In this document: positions 21,383 to 34,268 of the stretch, piece by piece | Numbering within the stretch: the first letter of the stretch is position 1 | How the letters are laid out: the number at the start of each line of letters is the position of its first letter | From: Aquilaria yunnanensis | Lineage: Eukaryota > Streptophyta > Magnoliopsida > Malvales > Thymelaeaceae | DNA length: 64,000 nt | Assembly (NCBI GenBank): GCA_039654915.1 | Contig: CM077598.1 | Span: 77,466,041-77,530,040, forward strand | Direction of reading: 5' to 3' | Program-made: the position numbers and the translations under genes | Notes under the pieces: model-generated | What the model was told of the DNA's origin: nothing | Databases searched by the model: none | Seen by the model: the letters and a program-made list of their open reading frames with translations, nothing else

Positions 21383-22798
21383 TGTTAGTGTTGTGCCCAA
21401 AAGGCCAATCATGAGATGATTGTATTTTTGCAAATTGAGTCATGATATTTTATTGAGGCATTAATCCAGCAATTTTGTTTGTTGTTTTGTTTCTGCGTAA
21501 CGTAATAAACATAATTGTAACCCTAGAATAATGATATTCTTAAACGTCCCTAGTATAGTATTATTGTGGAGCGGGTTGCAATAATACATAATGACTAGCA
21601 TATGTGGAGACTAATATGAGATATGTAGTCTACATATGGGTACAAGTTGGAGAACTTGTGTACTGGACCGACCCACCATGAGAACACTTCATGGATCGTT
21701 ATATGAGTGTCATAAGTGATTCTCATAGTGATCATGGTATATGTAGTCCTTCGACCTAAGATCATCAAGGTTCCCTACATGTGAGTCACATACTTTGATA
21801 CTTTCCTTTGTTGCTCGTAACTGAGTGAACTTGAAGGAGGTCATTGGGTATGTCACATATCATGCGGAGGGATTTGTATGATCAAGATGGGATTTGTCCC
21901 TCCTATGTAACGGGAGTGATATCTTTGGGCCCCTTGATAGAGTGAGACTTAGAAAATGCATGGCCATGCTCCGATGAGTTGATATATGATATCAATGTCG
22001 TCAGTTTAAGTTAGTCTACTCGGTAATCAAGAAACCAAAGATTGGGCTATACGAGAGTGACACATTCCATGTCTCGTGCTTAGTCTTGATATCTTGGACA
22101 AAGGGACAATGGCATATATCGGTGATGATCATAAAGGTTTAGTCGATTCACCGACAATCTTGTCACTTGGGTAGCAATGATGTGTTGCTAGACACCGCTC
22201 ATTGCTTATGATCATAAATGTGATTTATGATCATTGCCAACATGGCAAGAGCCTATTGGGTCGCACACATAGAGCTATTTGGATCATTAGAGTGCATGGG
22301 CTAATTATTTGGGTTATGGTTTCACTTTAATTTCGTATTAATAATGGGCCAAGGAGTTGAGCCATTATTAAGCCCGAAATTAAATCCTAATTGGATTAGG
22401 GCTTTGAAACCCATTAGGCCTGGAAGTTGAGTCTCACTATAAATACAACTTTTAAGTGAGAAATTCGCAGGTCTCCTTGCCCTAGCCTCCCAAAAGGACA
22501 GCCACACTCTTCTCTTGCAATTCCTTGGAGGACGCAAGCTAGCACTGTGAGCGCAAGAGAAACGCATCTGCCGGGACGTGGTGGAAGCGTGGTGATCCCG
22601 AGAGGCTCGTGTGGATACCATAGAGAGCCTGAACACGTCAACTGTTCAGGTTTTGTGATTCGACTCTACAGTTGAGTGAGAGATCTCAACCGAAAATTAG
22701 GTATGAAATTTTCGAACACCCGGTTTACCCCGTTTCACTTGGATCCTGGAGGGTTTCGGTTAAATTCCGCTGCGCTGTTTGGCTCCCGAAACCCAACA
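21383..22798 (+). repeat. Sa: solo LTR, 1416 bp, target duplication CTTGC
   Basis: Starts TGTTAGTGTTGTGCCC and ends CCCAACA. It is flanked by CTTGC at 21378-21382 and 22799-22803. A TATAAATA lies at 22438-22445. The same LTR occurs as Sb and, reversed, as Sc, always without internal sequence. The parent family is not identified; a copia-type element is possible but not shown. Confidence 0.93.
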
Positions 22799-23280
22799 CT
22801 TGCACCTTGTAAGCCTTAGCTTGCTGACTCACATAGTAATGTAGCCTTCCCTTAGTTGTTGTGCAGGTGAACATGGTAGATGCTCCTTGCTTGTGTTGTA
22901 AGAAATCCATTAGGTGTACTAGGCTTCCACATAGTGTGTAAGTCCTTAGACATGACTAGGTCACTTGTGTTCTAAGCCTTAACCCATTTAACCTACCAAG
23001 GATGCACTAGGCTTTCACTTGTGCTTCAAGGCATAGCCTGGCTAGGCAACAAGTGCACTAAGCCTTCATCCATGGTGCTCCAATATCCACCATTAATTGG
23101 TTCACACTAGTGGAGTGGTAATGATCATGGATGGACTCATTTACTAGGTTCTTTGGAACCTACCTTAGTGTACTAAGGTTCTTGTATCAGAACCTTAAAT
23201 ATGAAGGCCCAACTAGGTTTTTGATGGCATTAAACCTTGCACCCAACTAATGGCGCTCTATTGTGCCCAAACATGCCTTC

Positions 23281-25428
23281 TGATGCACGGCGGCATCCTC
23301 GTTGTATGGCATGCTGGCCTGAACGAGATACTTTCAGTGTGAAGGTGTCTACAAGATCTTGAAGAACAAGGGTTAGAGACTCCCTGGAATGTGTTTTTGG
23401 GGGAAGAGCCTCTGATGCCTCAGTTAGTATTTGTGTGAGTAATAGTAGAGAGTAGACAGTGGAGAATAAAGAAAATGTCTCTCTTCCTTACCAAGGTCCC
23501 TCCTAGGTACTTATAGGAGTGTGGAGGGAGGAGGCCGTTTGACCCAACTCATTTAGATCCTAACATGTGTTCGATAAGATCTAATCCGTTCCTTCGGAGG
23601 TAGGAGTCTCTAGCTGGCCGTAGGCCATTCTAGCCAGAGGGTAGGGGCGTGTGCGAGGTCTCCCTGCCAAAGGCTCCTTAGCCATTTTTTTTATATCTCT
23701 GTAAGACCCCTTCGGGCAGAGACTTTCTCCGAGGGCTATTGGGAAAGGCCCTACGGCAGAGTCGGTCACCTTCGGAAGACATTTTCCTTTGTCGAGGATA
23801 GTGGATCTACTTTTTCAAGGTTGGTAGTTTCGTAAATCTAAGGGTGGTGGAACACAGTTTTTCCTGAAGTTGGTCATGTTAGCTTTCTGAGGGTGGTGTT
23901 GAGGGTGCCCAAAGGTTGGGGTTAAGCTAACACCGAAGGTGGTTTTTGGATAGCTGATCAAGAGATCTTAAGGGCCATACTGTTAGTGTTGTGCCCAAAA
24001 GCCAATCATGAGATGATTGTATTTTTGCACATTGAGTCATGATATTTTATTAAGGCATTATTCCAGCAATTATGTTTGTTGTTCTTTTTCTGTGAAACAC
24101 AATAAAGATAATTGTAACCCTAGAATAATGATATTCTTAAACGTCCCTAGTCTAGTGTTATTATGGAGCGGGTTGCAATAATACATAACGACTAGCATAT
24201 GTTGAGAATAATATGAGATATGTAGTCTACATATGGGTACAAGTTGGAGAACCTGTGTACTTGACCAACCCACCGTGAGAACACTACATGGATCGTTATA
24301 TGAGTGTCATAAGTGATTCTCATACTGATCATAGTATATGTAGTCCTTTGACCTAAGATCATCAAGGTTCCCTACATGTGAGTCACATACTTTGATACTT
24401 TCCTTTGTTGCTCGTAACTGAGTGAACTTGTAGGAGGTCATTGGGTATGTCACATATCATGCGGAGGGATTTGTATGATCAAGACAGGATTTGTCCCTCC
24501 TATGTAACGGGAGTGATATCTTCGGGCCCCTTGATAGAGTAAGACTTAGAAAAATGCATGGCCATGCTTAGATGAGTTGATATACGATATCAATGTCATC
24601 AGTTTAAGTTGGTCTACTCGGTAATCAAGAAACCAAAGATTGGGCTATACGAGAGTGACATATTCAATGTCTCGTGCTTAGTCTTGATATCTTGGACAAA
24701 GGGACAATGGCATATATCGATGATGATCATAAAGGTTTAGTCGAATCATCGACAATCTTGTCACTTGGGTAGCAATGATGTATTGCTAGACACCGCTCAT
24801 TGCTTATGATCATAAATGTGATTTATGATCATTGCCAATGTGGTAAGAGCCTATTAGGTCACACACATAGAGCTATTTGGATCATTAGAGTGCATGAGCT
24901 AATAATTTGGGTTTTGGTTTCACAATAATTTCATATTAATAATGAGCCTAATAGTTGAGCCATTATTAAGCCCAAAAATAAAGCCTAATTGGATTAGGGC
25001 TTTGAAACCCATTAGGCCTGGAAGTTGAGTCTCACTATAAATACAACTTTTAGTGAGAAATTCGCAGGTCTCCTTGCCCTAGCCTCCCAAAAGGACAGCC
25101 GCACTCTTCTCTTGCAATTCCTTGGAGGACGCAAGCTATGACTGCGAGCGTAAGAGAAACGCATCTGCCGGAACGTGGTGGAAGTGTGGTGATCCCGAGA
25201 GGCTCGTGTGGATACCATAGAGAGCCTGAACACGTCAACTGTTCAGGTTTTGTGATTCGACTCTACAGTTGTGTGAGAGATCTCAACCGTAAATTAGGTA
25301 TGAAAATTTTTGAACACCTGATTTAACCCGTTTCACTTGGATCCTGGACAGTTTCAATTAAATTCCGTTACGCTGTTTGGCTCCCGAAACCCAGCACATA
25401 CTTAGGGGTCATAGCCCTTTAGCTATCA
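23281..25428 (-). repeat. Solo Tat LTR of the E5 subfamily, split by Sb, target duplication CCTTC
   Basis: Starts TGATGCACGGCGGCATCC and ends TAGCTATCA. Flanks are CCTTC at 23276-23280 and 25429-25433. Without Sb and its duplication it is about 727 bp, against 876-878 bp for the LTRs of E5, so it carries internal deletions. The tail still encodes a gag-start-like peptide (MPYNEDAAVHH on the minus strand). Confidence 0.9.
23981..25396 (+). repeat. Sb: solo LTR, 1416 bp, target duplication CATAC
   Basis: Close copy of Sa, from TGTTAGTGTTGTGCCC to CCCAGCA, flanked by CATAC at 23976-23980 and 25397-25401. It lies inside the solo Tat LTR that lies inside G2. Confidence 0.93.
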
Positions 25429-26755
25429 CCTTCAAAAATTACCTTCACTTTGAGTTAAAAGAACATTAAACCTAACCTATTCTAGGTATGGTAAATGCAT
25501 GGAGGTGATAGTACTCCCTCTTAGCATCATGTGGAATCTCGAATGAACTCAATTGGACACCCGAACGAAAAGTTATGCCAAAAACATAATCGGGTGTCAA
25601 TGTTGTCTTAGTGACGTGTCACCATCTGTGGTGATGCATCACTACAGTTGTTGACGTGTTGCCAATTTCTGAGATATTGGTAATGCATTGTGGGAACTGG
25701 TATGGATTGGCAACACATTGCCATTCCTACGAAATGCCCAAAAAACTTCCAATTTTACTACTATGAACTTTGGACACTTTCCAAACATACCAAACATGCA
25801 TGGATAGCCTTCAAACTTCACAAAGATGTAGTACATGTTGCAAAGACCACAACTAACCATCATAAGCCTTCCTATGATGCATTATAACACTATTCCAATC
25901 AAGCCAAACACACTAGTCCACCATGATCAAACCAAACCACTAACTAATGCTATTGCTACAACCACTTGAATTCATCAAGCAAACTCTATCTAATAGCATT
26001 AATGAAGCTTGAAAACATAAATCCCTCACCTTAGTTTCAATTAACAAGTAAGAATCAATCAGCTCTTCCACCAAAAACTGAGTTCCTCAAAGTCTACCTA
26101 AGTTCTAAGAAAACAAAGGCATAATGCAGCGAATTACTAACTTTTAACCAAAACCCATGCTTCCAAACATCTAATAAACAAGAATTCACCAAGAACTCAA
26201 GTCTTACCTCACATAAAAAATAGGGGATAGTGGGAAACTCAGTTCCCAGCTCCAAAAATGTGAAATTCCACTTGGAACAAGCTTCCTTTGGCATAAACAC
26301 CCTTGGTGGCTTCCATTTCCACAAAAATCTCTTGAATTTGAGCTTGGAATCACAGAAATTTGGTAGAAAGAAGGGTGAGCTCGGGTTTAGGAAGCAAATG
26401 GCAGCCTCCCCCCTCCTTTACCAACTTATAAACTCTTTTAAACCCCCAAGCCAGCAAACTATTTAAAAAGTTACAGATAAGTCCCCTCCTTTAGGTAAGT
26501 TTAACCAAACTTGGTCAAATCTTGTCTGTTTCAACTAAATTTGAGCTAAAAGTAGAAGCCATATTTTAAAACTCATTTTCAATGCTCGGGATTCAGCCCG
26601 GCTTTTTGAGTTACATAATTACCGTTTTGCCCCCGAACCTTATTTAGTGCCTTAAACTTCTTAGAACTTAGTAAACTTTTCCCAAAATACCTATTCTTGC
26701 TATATGAACCTGAAATAAGGTTCCAAATTAGCTTTCCACTTGGAGAGCCATAACA

Positions 26756-27559
26756 GGAGGGACCTAATGGACCTAGTTATATGCAAATGTTAGATCCTCA
26801 GGCTGTATGAACTCAGATCATGTTACAAATGTTCTCATATGTGGAGTTCGTACCAACTTTTCTTGCAGGTGAAGTGAAGACCCTTACTGAAAATGTCTGA
26901 ATTCTTAGTCTCTAATTTTGTTTTGTAGATTCTGATGTTACTGGACTGGATAACTACTAAGGGTTGTCACAGTAGTTTGTTGTTGCTAAGGTGGCTTGCT
27001 GGAGAATCTTTTTGATTCGAGTCTACTTGGGTTACTTGTTGGTTAAGTAACAGTATTAACTACAGTCTTCCTCTAGCCGCAGAGCCTAGTAGCATCTGGG
27101 CAAAGACTTTTGTGACTCGCCACTGGGACTTGCATCCAAGTTGGGAGTTAGTTCAAGATCTCAATTGAGGCTTGTATATATAGTACTCCTAATTGCCCCC
27201 ATTGTCTATGTTTTGGGGAGTCCTAGACTCTATGGTTGCTCTCGGCTGAGGCCATTAGTTTACTTTATGTGTGAATGCTCCCACATAGTAGTTATGTGTA
27301 GTAAATTCACATAAATATTGATTTTATATGCTTTGGCTATGTGAAGTTCTTTTCTTTGGAAATATCTTGGCTAAGTCAATGTTTTATGGATTTTGTTAAT
27401 CCAAGTCAAAGCATAAAGAGCTTCCATCTTGCATATTCTATGTTAATCAACTAGTATCATGGAGTTTTAACCCACACACATAAACAACTAGCCAATTGTG
27501 ACCACTGTGAGACTAGTTCTCAGAAGCTTCCTCGGCAGAGGCCAAGGATGGACGTGTCA
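26756..27559 (+). repeat. G3: 3' part of a G-family LTR, plus orientation
   Basis: This matches the reverse of G1 34269-35000: the CCCTTACTGA zone at 26881, GACTCGCCACTGGGA at 27115, GGCTATGTG at 27334, and the terminus GGACGTGTCA at 27559 (reverse of G1's start TGACACGACC). The rest should lie left of G2, outside the window. The bases after it, CCAGT, should be the target duplication in E4. Confidence 0.75.
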
Positions 27560-27715
27560 CCAGTGATGAGAGCTTCATATTCGGCCACTTAGATGTTAAT
27601 GGGAAACCAAACTTGATGGCCCTCGACACTTACATTCCCTTTGGTCCTTTTAAAATAATACCTTGACCTTGATGTTCTGCTCCCAATGCACCATTGATGA
27701 ATAGTTCCCACTTTG
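27560..27715 (-). pseudogene. E4 second RNase H fragment
   Basis: On the minus strand the codons give a recognisable WELFING...EHQGQG...VAEYEALITG, equivalent to the archaeal-type RNase H of E1 (HVDGASGSEHQGAG...VAEYEALIAG). It is cut on the left by G3 right after ALITG and on the right by Ta. The frame continues exactly across Ta at 30194. Confidence 0.88.
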
Positions 27716-30193
27716 TGTTACCCATTCTGGGGTAGTCCAGTTATGGTGCCAAAACTGTGCATTTAAACTCTCAGGTTTGGTGTGTCCTATAGGTCATCAG
27801 AACAACACCCCTAGTGTACATACTCAAGTGACCCTCTTGAGCACTTTGTAAATACATGTATATTGGTCTAACCATAACACACATATTTACATTTATGCAC
27901 ACTATGGCAGCTAAGAAGGAAAACACTAGCATAAGTCTTAGTTTTCGCTCCCACACATTAGGCAATCTTGTTAAGTTCTAGTGGCCAGCTACTGCATCTG
28001 TAACTTCCACTAATAAACTGTATCATTATAGCCACATAGCCCCCTGTTTTCTTTGCTCCATTTTCAAGTAGAGACTTAGATCAAACCAAGGAATATTTTT
28101 TTACATCAATAGCCCACATATGGACCAAATTATGGATTTTTGAAGTTCGTTACAAAATTCTGACCAAATGAACAGTAACTTAGCCAACTTTGCAACATCA
28201 TAACTTTGGCTACAGGGCTCTAAATCCAGAAATTCCAATGTCAAATTAACCCTCTAGATGTTCTCTAAGTGTGGTCAAAATTTCATACCAATATTCATTC
28301 TACATGGGGCGATATTAAACTTTATGTCCAGAGTCAAAATTCTGGCAACTTTTGGACCATTTTGCCCATACAATTTTTCCAAACCATGCAAACACTTCAT
28401 TCACAAGGGGACAGCCATCCAAGGCTATCCCATATATGTAAATTACACATAGGAATTACATTCCCTCTGTTTTAAAAATTTTATGTGGCCAAAACAGAAT
28501 TTACAAGTAAGCAGCCCATCATTCACACTTAGGCAGCTTTGCACCACATCACTTACATAGCCAAAACATTACTCAAATGTTTACATACTTGTCTCATTTT
28601 ACGTACACTACACATACATGCATACATGCACTAAAATATGGTCTTAAATCAGCTAAATATGCACCCTAGGTTACACAAGGTCCTGAGATACAATCGACTC
28701 TAAAAACAGGATGCTGGATAGCTGCTGCACAACAGAATAAGTACCACCATTAAAAATACCAAATGTGCTCCTAAAATAACCAAACTTTCCAGATCATAAC
28801 TAGACATAAGTAAGTTCATGTACCTGAAATTTCAGATCAAAACTAAAGCCACAAAGGTTATTTTGAAGGTTATCTTTCTGCTGGACCTGAAATGACAGAA
28901 TTGAGGGGAGTAAGTTTCATTGAGAAACTTAGTAAGGGTAGCACTTGGATTCAATAGGCAATGTAACCATCATTAAAACCTGCATCCAATGACACTAAAA
29001 CACAAAAACCACAATGCATATATACAAGATATAGCAACCAAATGCAGCAGCCAAACACAAACAACAAACACATGAAATGTGGTAGCAACATATACCATAG
29101 GTTAGTCCATAAAACACATAATAAACATAACCAAATTAGTATGGCAGCCCTCCTCAAGCTAACTCTTTGTCTTAGGAGGATTTGAACACTAGTTAGTACT
29201 AACTTTGGGCTCTAGAAACCCTCATTTTACTGCCATCTTTGTGCACTTGACAAGAGGTCACAAAACCTTCAATAAGTGCACTCCCCTCTATAAGCTTGGT
29301 TCATCAAGCTCATGGCTCTCTCCCAAGCTTAGCCATAGCTCCATGGATGTTTGAAAATACAGAAAACAACCCATGAGTGCAAGAGAACCCTTACCTTGAT
29401 GGGTATGCTAAAATTGGAGCTTGATCCTAGGTGCACTCAAGCAATAGCACCAAATAGCTTCCAATTGTGCTTCCTTGACTTCAATTGCAAGTATTTTTGA
29501 GTTTGAAGGTATGGTGGCTATGGAGGAAGCGTGGAGGAGAGGGCTGGATTTCTTTTTGCTGGTGGAGGCCGAAATTTAGAGAAGCAAAGGTGCTCTTGAC
29601 TACTTAAATAGTGAAAAGTACACTAAACACACTTAAGTAGTCTTAACCTTGTCTTATGTCATTTTCCTTGCTACAAGACTATGGTTTCTTAGTTTGAATC
29701 TATTGGCCCACATTTGACCATCCTTATCTTCCTTTAGCAGCCCTCCTTATGTGGGATAACCCCACAAAACTTCCATTTGACTTAAGTCATAGACATACAC
29801 ATCTTAAGGCTTACATTAGAACACTTAGGTCCTTTATGCCTTTTTGTGTTTTCTTTTTCCTTTGTTGTCTTCCATAAGCAATTTGGTCCTCCAATAGCAC
29901 TTTCATACCATTCATATCCTTCCCATAACTCTCCAAATCTCTTTTGTGAAAGTTTTGCAATTGAATACCCGAATTTCCAAAATCTTACAAAAAAGTCCAT
30001 AGGTTGCTTGACAAACAAGCAATCCTTAAGGCTTTTCTTGGGGACCAAGTTACCAACTTGAAACAGTTTTAAGGAGGTGTTGATCATACCTTTTACCCCC
30101 CACACTACAATCACTATGGTGAGAATTACACAATATAATGGTTTTAGCCATTATGACACACTTGTAATTCTCCCATTTTGTGAGGTGGTAACA
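27716..30193 (-). repeat. Ta: solo LTR of the T family, 2478 bp, target duplication CTTTG
   Basis: Bounded by TGTTACCC (27716) and GGTAACA (30193), with CTTTG at 27711-27715 and 30194-30198. It is collinear, in reverse, with the 3' LTR of E6 (43780-46258, 2479 bp). Open frames in it, such as 28951-29157 and 29782-30114, are LTR sequence and have no recognisable domain. Confidence 0.93.
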
Positions 30194-32990
30194 CTTTGGG
30201 TCAGTGTCTTCTATGACCAAAGGCCATTCTTTGAGGTTAGGAGGTAGTTCGGCCATAAAATCTATGAGCACTTATGCCTTGATTACTTCTCTTGGTTTGT
30301 ACCTTATGTCATATTCACTGAGCTCTATACACCATTTTGAAAGCCTCCCTGAATGATCTATTTTGCTACATTAGATCCTTGAAAGGGAGGTTTCTCTGGA
30401 TGACAATTGAATGCCCATGAAATTATGGCCGAAGTTGTTGTCCTGTAAAAACCAAAGTATATACAGCCTTCTGAAAACATCTAGTAATTTACAAACACAC
30501 TGTGAAGTGATTTGCTCATGTAATACAGTAACCATTGCTTGTAGAGTTCATCCTTATGTACTAAGACAAAGCTTACGACCTTTTCACCGATGGCCAAGTA
30601 TAGCATGATTAGTTCTACTTCTTTCGGTTACTTGAGGGTTGGTAATTTAACTAGGAAAACCTTGATTCTTTCCCAGATCATCTGACATTTTTCTTTCTAG
30701 TCATTCAGTGTTTGACCAGCCTTAGTGCTGATTTTCACCTCTTTTGTGAGTGCGTTGAAAAATGGTCTACATCTATCACTATAGCCCAAAATAAAGTGGC
30801 TTAGGGTTGTTATTTTTCCTATCAGCCTTTGCATATCCTTTATGAACTAGGAGTTCAAGATTCGAGGAGGGCCTTCATATTGTTCAAATTTGCCCCTATA
30901 TCTTATTATGAGACCATGAATCCTAGGAACTTACCTCCTTTCATGCTAAAGGTACATTTTTTGGGATTTAAGTGTATGCCAAACTTTTTGAGCTATTGGA
31001 AAGTTTCCCACAAATCCCTGAAGTGATATGTGCCACTTCAACTTTTAACTATCATATCATTAACAAATACCTCCATATTCCTACCGATCTACTTTGCGAA
31101 CACCCTATCCATCAGCCATTAGTAGGTAGCTTTTGCATTTTTCTGTCCGAAGGGCATTTGAACGTAGCTAAAGGTGTCTTCGTAGGTGATGAATGAAATT
31201 TTTTCTTTGTTAGTTGGGTTCATTCAAATTTGTTGGTTTCCACTAAAAGCATCGAGGAAACTCAATACTCTATAGCTTAAAGTAGAATCTACTAGGTGGT
31301 CTATACCCGGCAATGGTTATAAGCCTTTTGGACATGTGTCATTTACTCTAGAAAGGTTTATGTATATTCAGAGTCTGTGACTCCATTTTTTCATGGCAAT
31401 CACCACAGTGCTCAACCAATCAGGGTATTCAACCTCCCTTATCACTCCTACCTCTAGAAGCTATTGTATTTCCTGTTTGATATAGGCTCTTTTGTACACG
31501 GCCATGTTTTGCTTCTTTTGCCTGACTGGCTTTGTGTGGGGATCAATGTTTAAACTATGTTGAATTATGCTTAGGTTTAGCTCGGGCATGTCTTTCGATG
31601 AGTAGGCAAAAATATCTTTATTTGATTTCAAGAAATCTACAAGTTTGAGTTTTACCCCATCGGGCATATTTTTCCCGATTTTGGTACTACGGCCTTCAAT
31701 GAGCTCTAAGGTCTCTATCTCAACGCCTGTTCCCTTAGCCCTTTCTCCTATGTTTGCTTTTGGCTCCGCTAAAGCTGTCTTTGTTCATGCATGAACTCTC
31801 TTCTTCACCATTGGCTAAAATGCCTTCAGAAAGACCTTTCAAATCTTGGCCTAATCAATAAACATGACTGCATCACCTTTGTCATCTTTGAAGGTCATGA
31901 TCAGATATTTCACGTTTGACCTCATCTGCAACCTTCCCTGGGTCTACCTTCTGACAATGGCACTATATGGTGAGAGGACATCCACGATGATGAATTTTCC
32001 CATGACTAATGTGCATAGTTCCTCATCACCCCCCACGACTCTTCCCTTTACCATGCATGGCTATTCGACAGTACCCAAAACTGGGAGTTCTTCGGGGCCT
32101 AATCTACATGTTGGGGATACCTTTGGTTTAAGGGCTTCTACCAATATGCGCAACTTTGATAGTATGTTAGCGAACAAAAAATTGGCGTTCGATCCATCAT
32201 CATAGAGGACTATCTTAACATCCCTGTTTGCTATTTGCGTAGTTATCAAAAAAAGGTCATGATGAGGGAAGTTGACTATGCTTTGATCAGATCTTGTCAA
32301 TAGATTTTGTGCTTTTCTAAAGTAGAGGGTGGCAATTTCCTTTGCTTTCCTTTTCCTTTTCCTTTTTGATGAAGGAGGTCCCATAGTGATTGTCCGAATC
32401 ACACTCGCATGAGTTGGGAACAACCTTTTGAGACTTCAGTTATTTCTTTAGCAGTCAGAATCATACTCATCCTCATCATGCTTCACTTCATGTTCCCTAC
32501 CTCCCAACTCTGGTGATTGGAATTGGAGATACCTTCTCAGTTTGCCTTACTTGATGAGGGTTTCGATGTACTTCTTCAGTTGATGGTAGTCTTCAATGTT
32601 GTGGCCATGATCCCGATGGAACTGACAATTTTTCTCCATGTTCTTTTTGTCGTTAAGAACCACCAGCTTGGGTCTCTAGACTCTTCCCAATTTTAGCAAT
32701 GCCACCAAGATGTTGGCTCAGGAAGTGTTCAAGGGGAAGTAAGTTGGCATCTATCTCTTGGTTTTGTTCTTTTTGGGTTTACTGCTCCTACCTTCCTGGC
32801 CTAGCTGGTTCTAGAGCCACTGCTCCATTATGCGGGTATCCATTCTTTCATTGTCAGGCATCAATTCTTTGGCAATCGTGTACTGTTTGGCACATTGGTA
32901 CAGTTCTCCGACAATGGTTGATATCTACTTTGAAAGCTCAAATGCCAGTATGGAAACTTTCTAGAGGCCACTTTTTTTTGCAAGGATATG
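30194..32990 (-). pseudogene. E4 pol and C-terminal gag, decayed
   Basis: Minus-strand Tat coding sequence with many stops and frameshifts. From right to left it holds part of gag (VGELYQCAKQYTIAKEL near 32880), a gag knuckle region near 32600, protease with YDDGSN at about 32190, the linker before reverse transcriptase (FAYSSKDMPELNLSIIQHSL, near 31600), reverse transcriptase to about 30950 and the first RNase H to about 30300. The order matches E1 residue by residue in patches. It is split from the rest of gag by E5 and from the second RNase H by Ta. Confidence 0.87.
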
Positions 32991-33868
32991 TGATGCCCGG
33001 TGGCATCCTCGTTGTATGACATGCTGCCCTGAAGTAGGGACTTTCGGTATGAGGGTGCCTAGAACACTCAAAAGAACAAGGGTTAGGAGCTGCCCGGAAT
33101 GTGTTTCCGGGGGAGGACCCTCCGACGCCCACGTCATTATTTGGGGAGTAAGGAGCAGAGAGTGGAGAGCAAAGACTAGAGAGAGTTCTGTGTTCCTTTA
33201 CCAAATTCATTCCCAAGTTTTTATAGGAGGTCGTAGGGAAGAGGCTGTTTGACAAAGCCTGCTCAGATCATGACATGCATATAGTCGAATGTGCTCCGTA
33301 CATTCGGAGATAGGTATCTCCGGTTGGCCGTAGGCCGTTTTGGCCAGAGGTGAGGGCCGTGTGCGAGGTCTTTGTGCTAGAGGCTCCTTAACCATTTTTG
33401 TTGTGTCTCCATAAAACCTCTTCGGGAAACTAGAACCCTTTGGACTATGGAACTCCTTCGGGGCAGGAAGTCTCCTTCAGTCCGACATTACCACCGAGTG
33501 TTGTCAGGTGAGGTCCTTCGACAGAATGGGGCACCTTTAGGAGACGTTCTCCCTTACCGGGGATGGGGATATACACTCTCGAAGTTGGTGGGCTCACCCA
33601 TCCAAGGGTGGTTGTGCATGCCCTTTCCGAGTTCGGTCCAATCACTTATTGAGGGTAGTTAAGGTCAGGGCTAGGTCTTGACTGAAGGTGGTCTTTGCCT
33701 AGGTGATCAGATTTCGGAGACATTGGCCCTTCAGTTTTAGGGTGGTGTTCACACCAAGGATGGTGGGGGCTTCCCTTTTTCTCGAGGTTGGTCATGTGTG
33801 TTCCCTAGGGGCGGTATTCACCAAGCCAATTTGGGAAAACTTCAACAGTAATAGCCCTTTGGCTATCA
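32991..33868 (-). repeat. E5 3' LTR, 878 bp
   Basis: Runs from TGATGCCCGG to GGCTATCA. It pairs with 53785-54660 and differs at roughly one position in ten. Target duplication ATATG lies at 32986-32990 and 54661-54665. A polypurine tract (CTTCCCAAGGGGGCCATG on the minus strand) follows at 33869-33886. Confidence 0.95.
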
Positions 33869-34268
33869 CATGGCCCCCTTGGGAAGCCGAAGTTGTATCT
33901 TCGGTTGTTGAGCTTTTACAAGCGCATAGTGGAACTCTTGGGAGGGGACAGCCATCTGAACTAGTATGACTGGACTTTTGACCTAGGTTACCTTCTTCAG
34001 AAGAAGGCACATCTTTGGTTTAGGATGTCTCTTCAAGCCAAGGTAGTCTGGTGATCATTCAGGCGGTACTTGCTCATTTTTGGCCGAGCTTTTGATTTTC
34101 CTGAAGTTGTTACTACGGACCAAATTGCATATTCTCCTTATGATTTTTTTTTATCTCAGTGAATCATCACATCTTCTTCATCGGATAGACACGTCACTTC
34201 GGCCTAAGCTTGTATAGGTCCTCTGGCTGTTACGAGACATGCCCTCGTTTCCTGCATCGGGTGACACA
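33869..34268. other. E5 spacer between 3' LTR and antisense promoter, first part
   Basis: Internal non-coding end of E5, collinear with 421-960 of E1 in patches (AAGCCGAAG.TTGTATCTTCGG after the polypurine tract). It is interrupted at 34269 by G1 and continues at 36736. Confidence 0.75.

Larger units (their letters stand above)
20632..26755 (-). repeat. G2: chromovirus-type LTR, left part missing, with three insertions
   Basis: Three pieces (20632-21382, 22799-23280, 25429-26755) are collinear with solo LTR G1 (34269-36735). Shared marks are the GAATCAAAGATTC hairpin zone at about 21150, CCTTCACTTTGAGTTAA at 25436, a conserved TTATGC..AATCGGGTGTCAA stretch near 25570, and the right end GCCATAACA at 26755. 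G2 is interrupted by Sa and by a solo Tat LTR that carries Sb. Its left end was displaced by E3 and lies outside the window. Open frames within it are not conserved. Confidence 0.8.

Noticed and set aside
22322..22636. 104-codon open frame inside Sa, repeated in Sb and reversed in Sc
   Set aside because: It shares the LTR's own copies only, is broken differently in each, and spans the TATA box. There is no sign of coding constraint.
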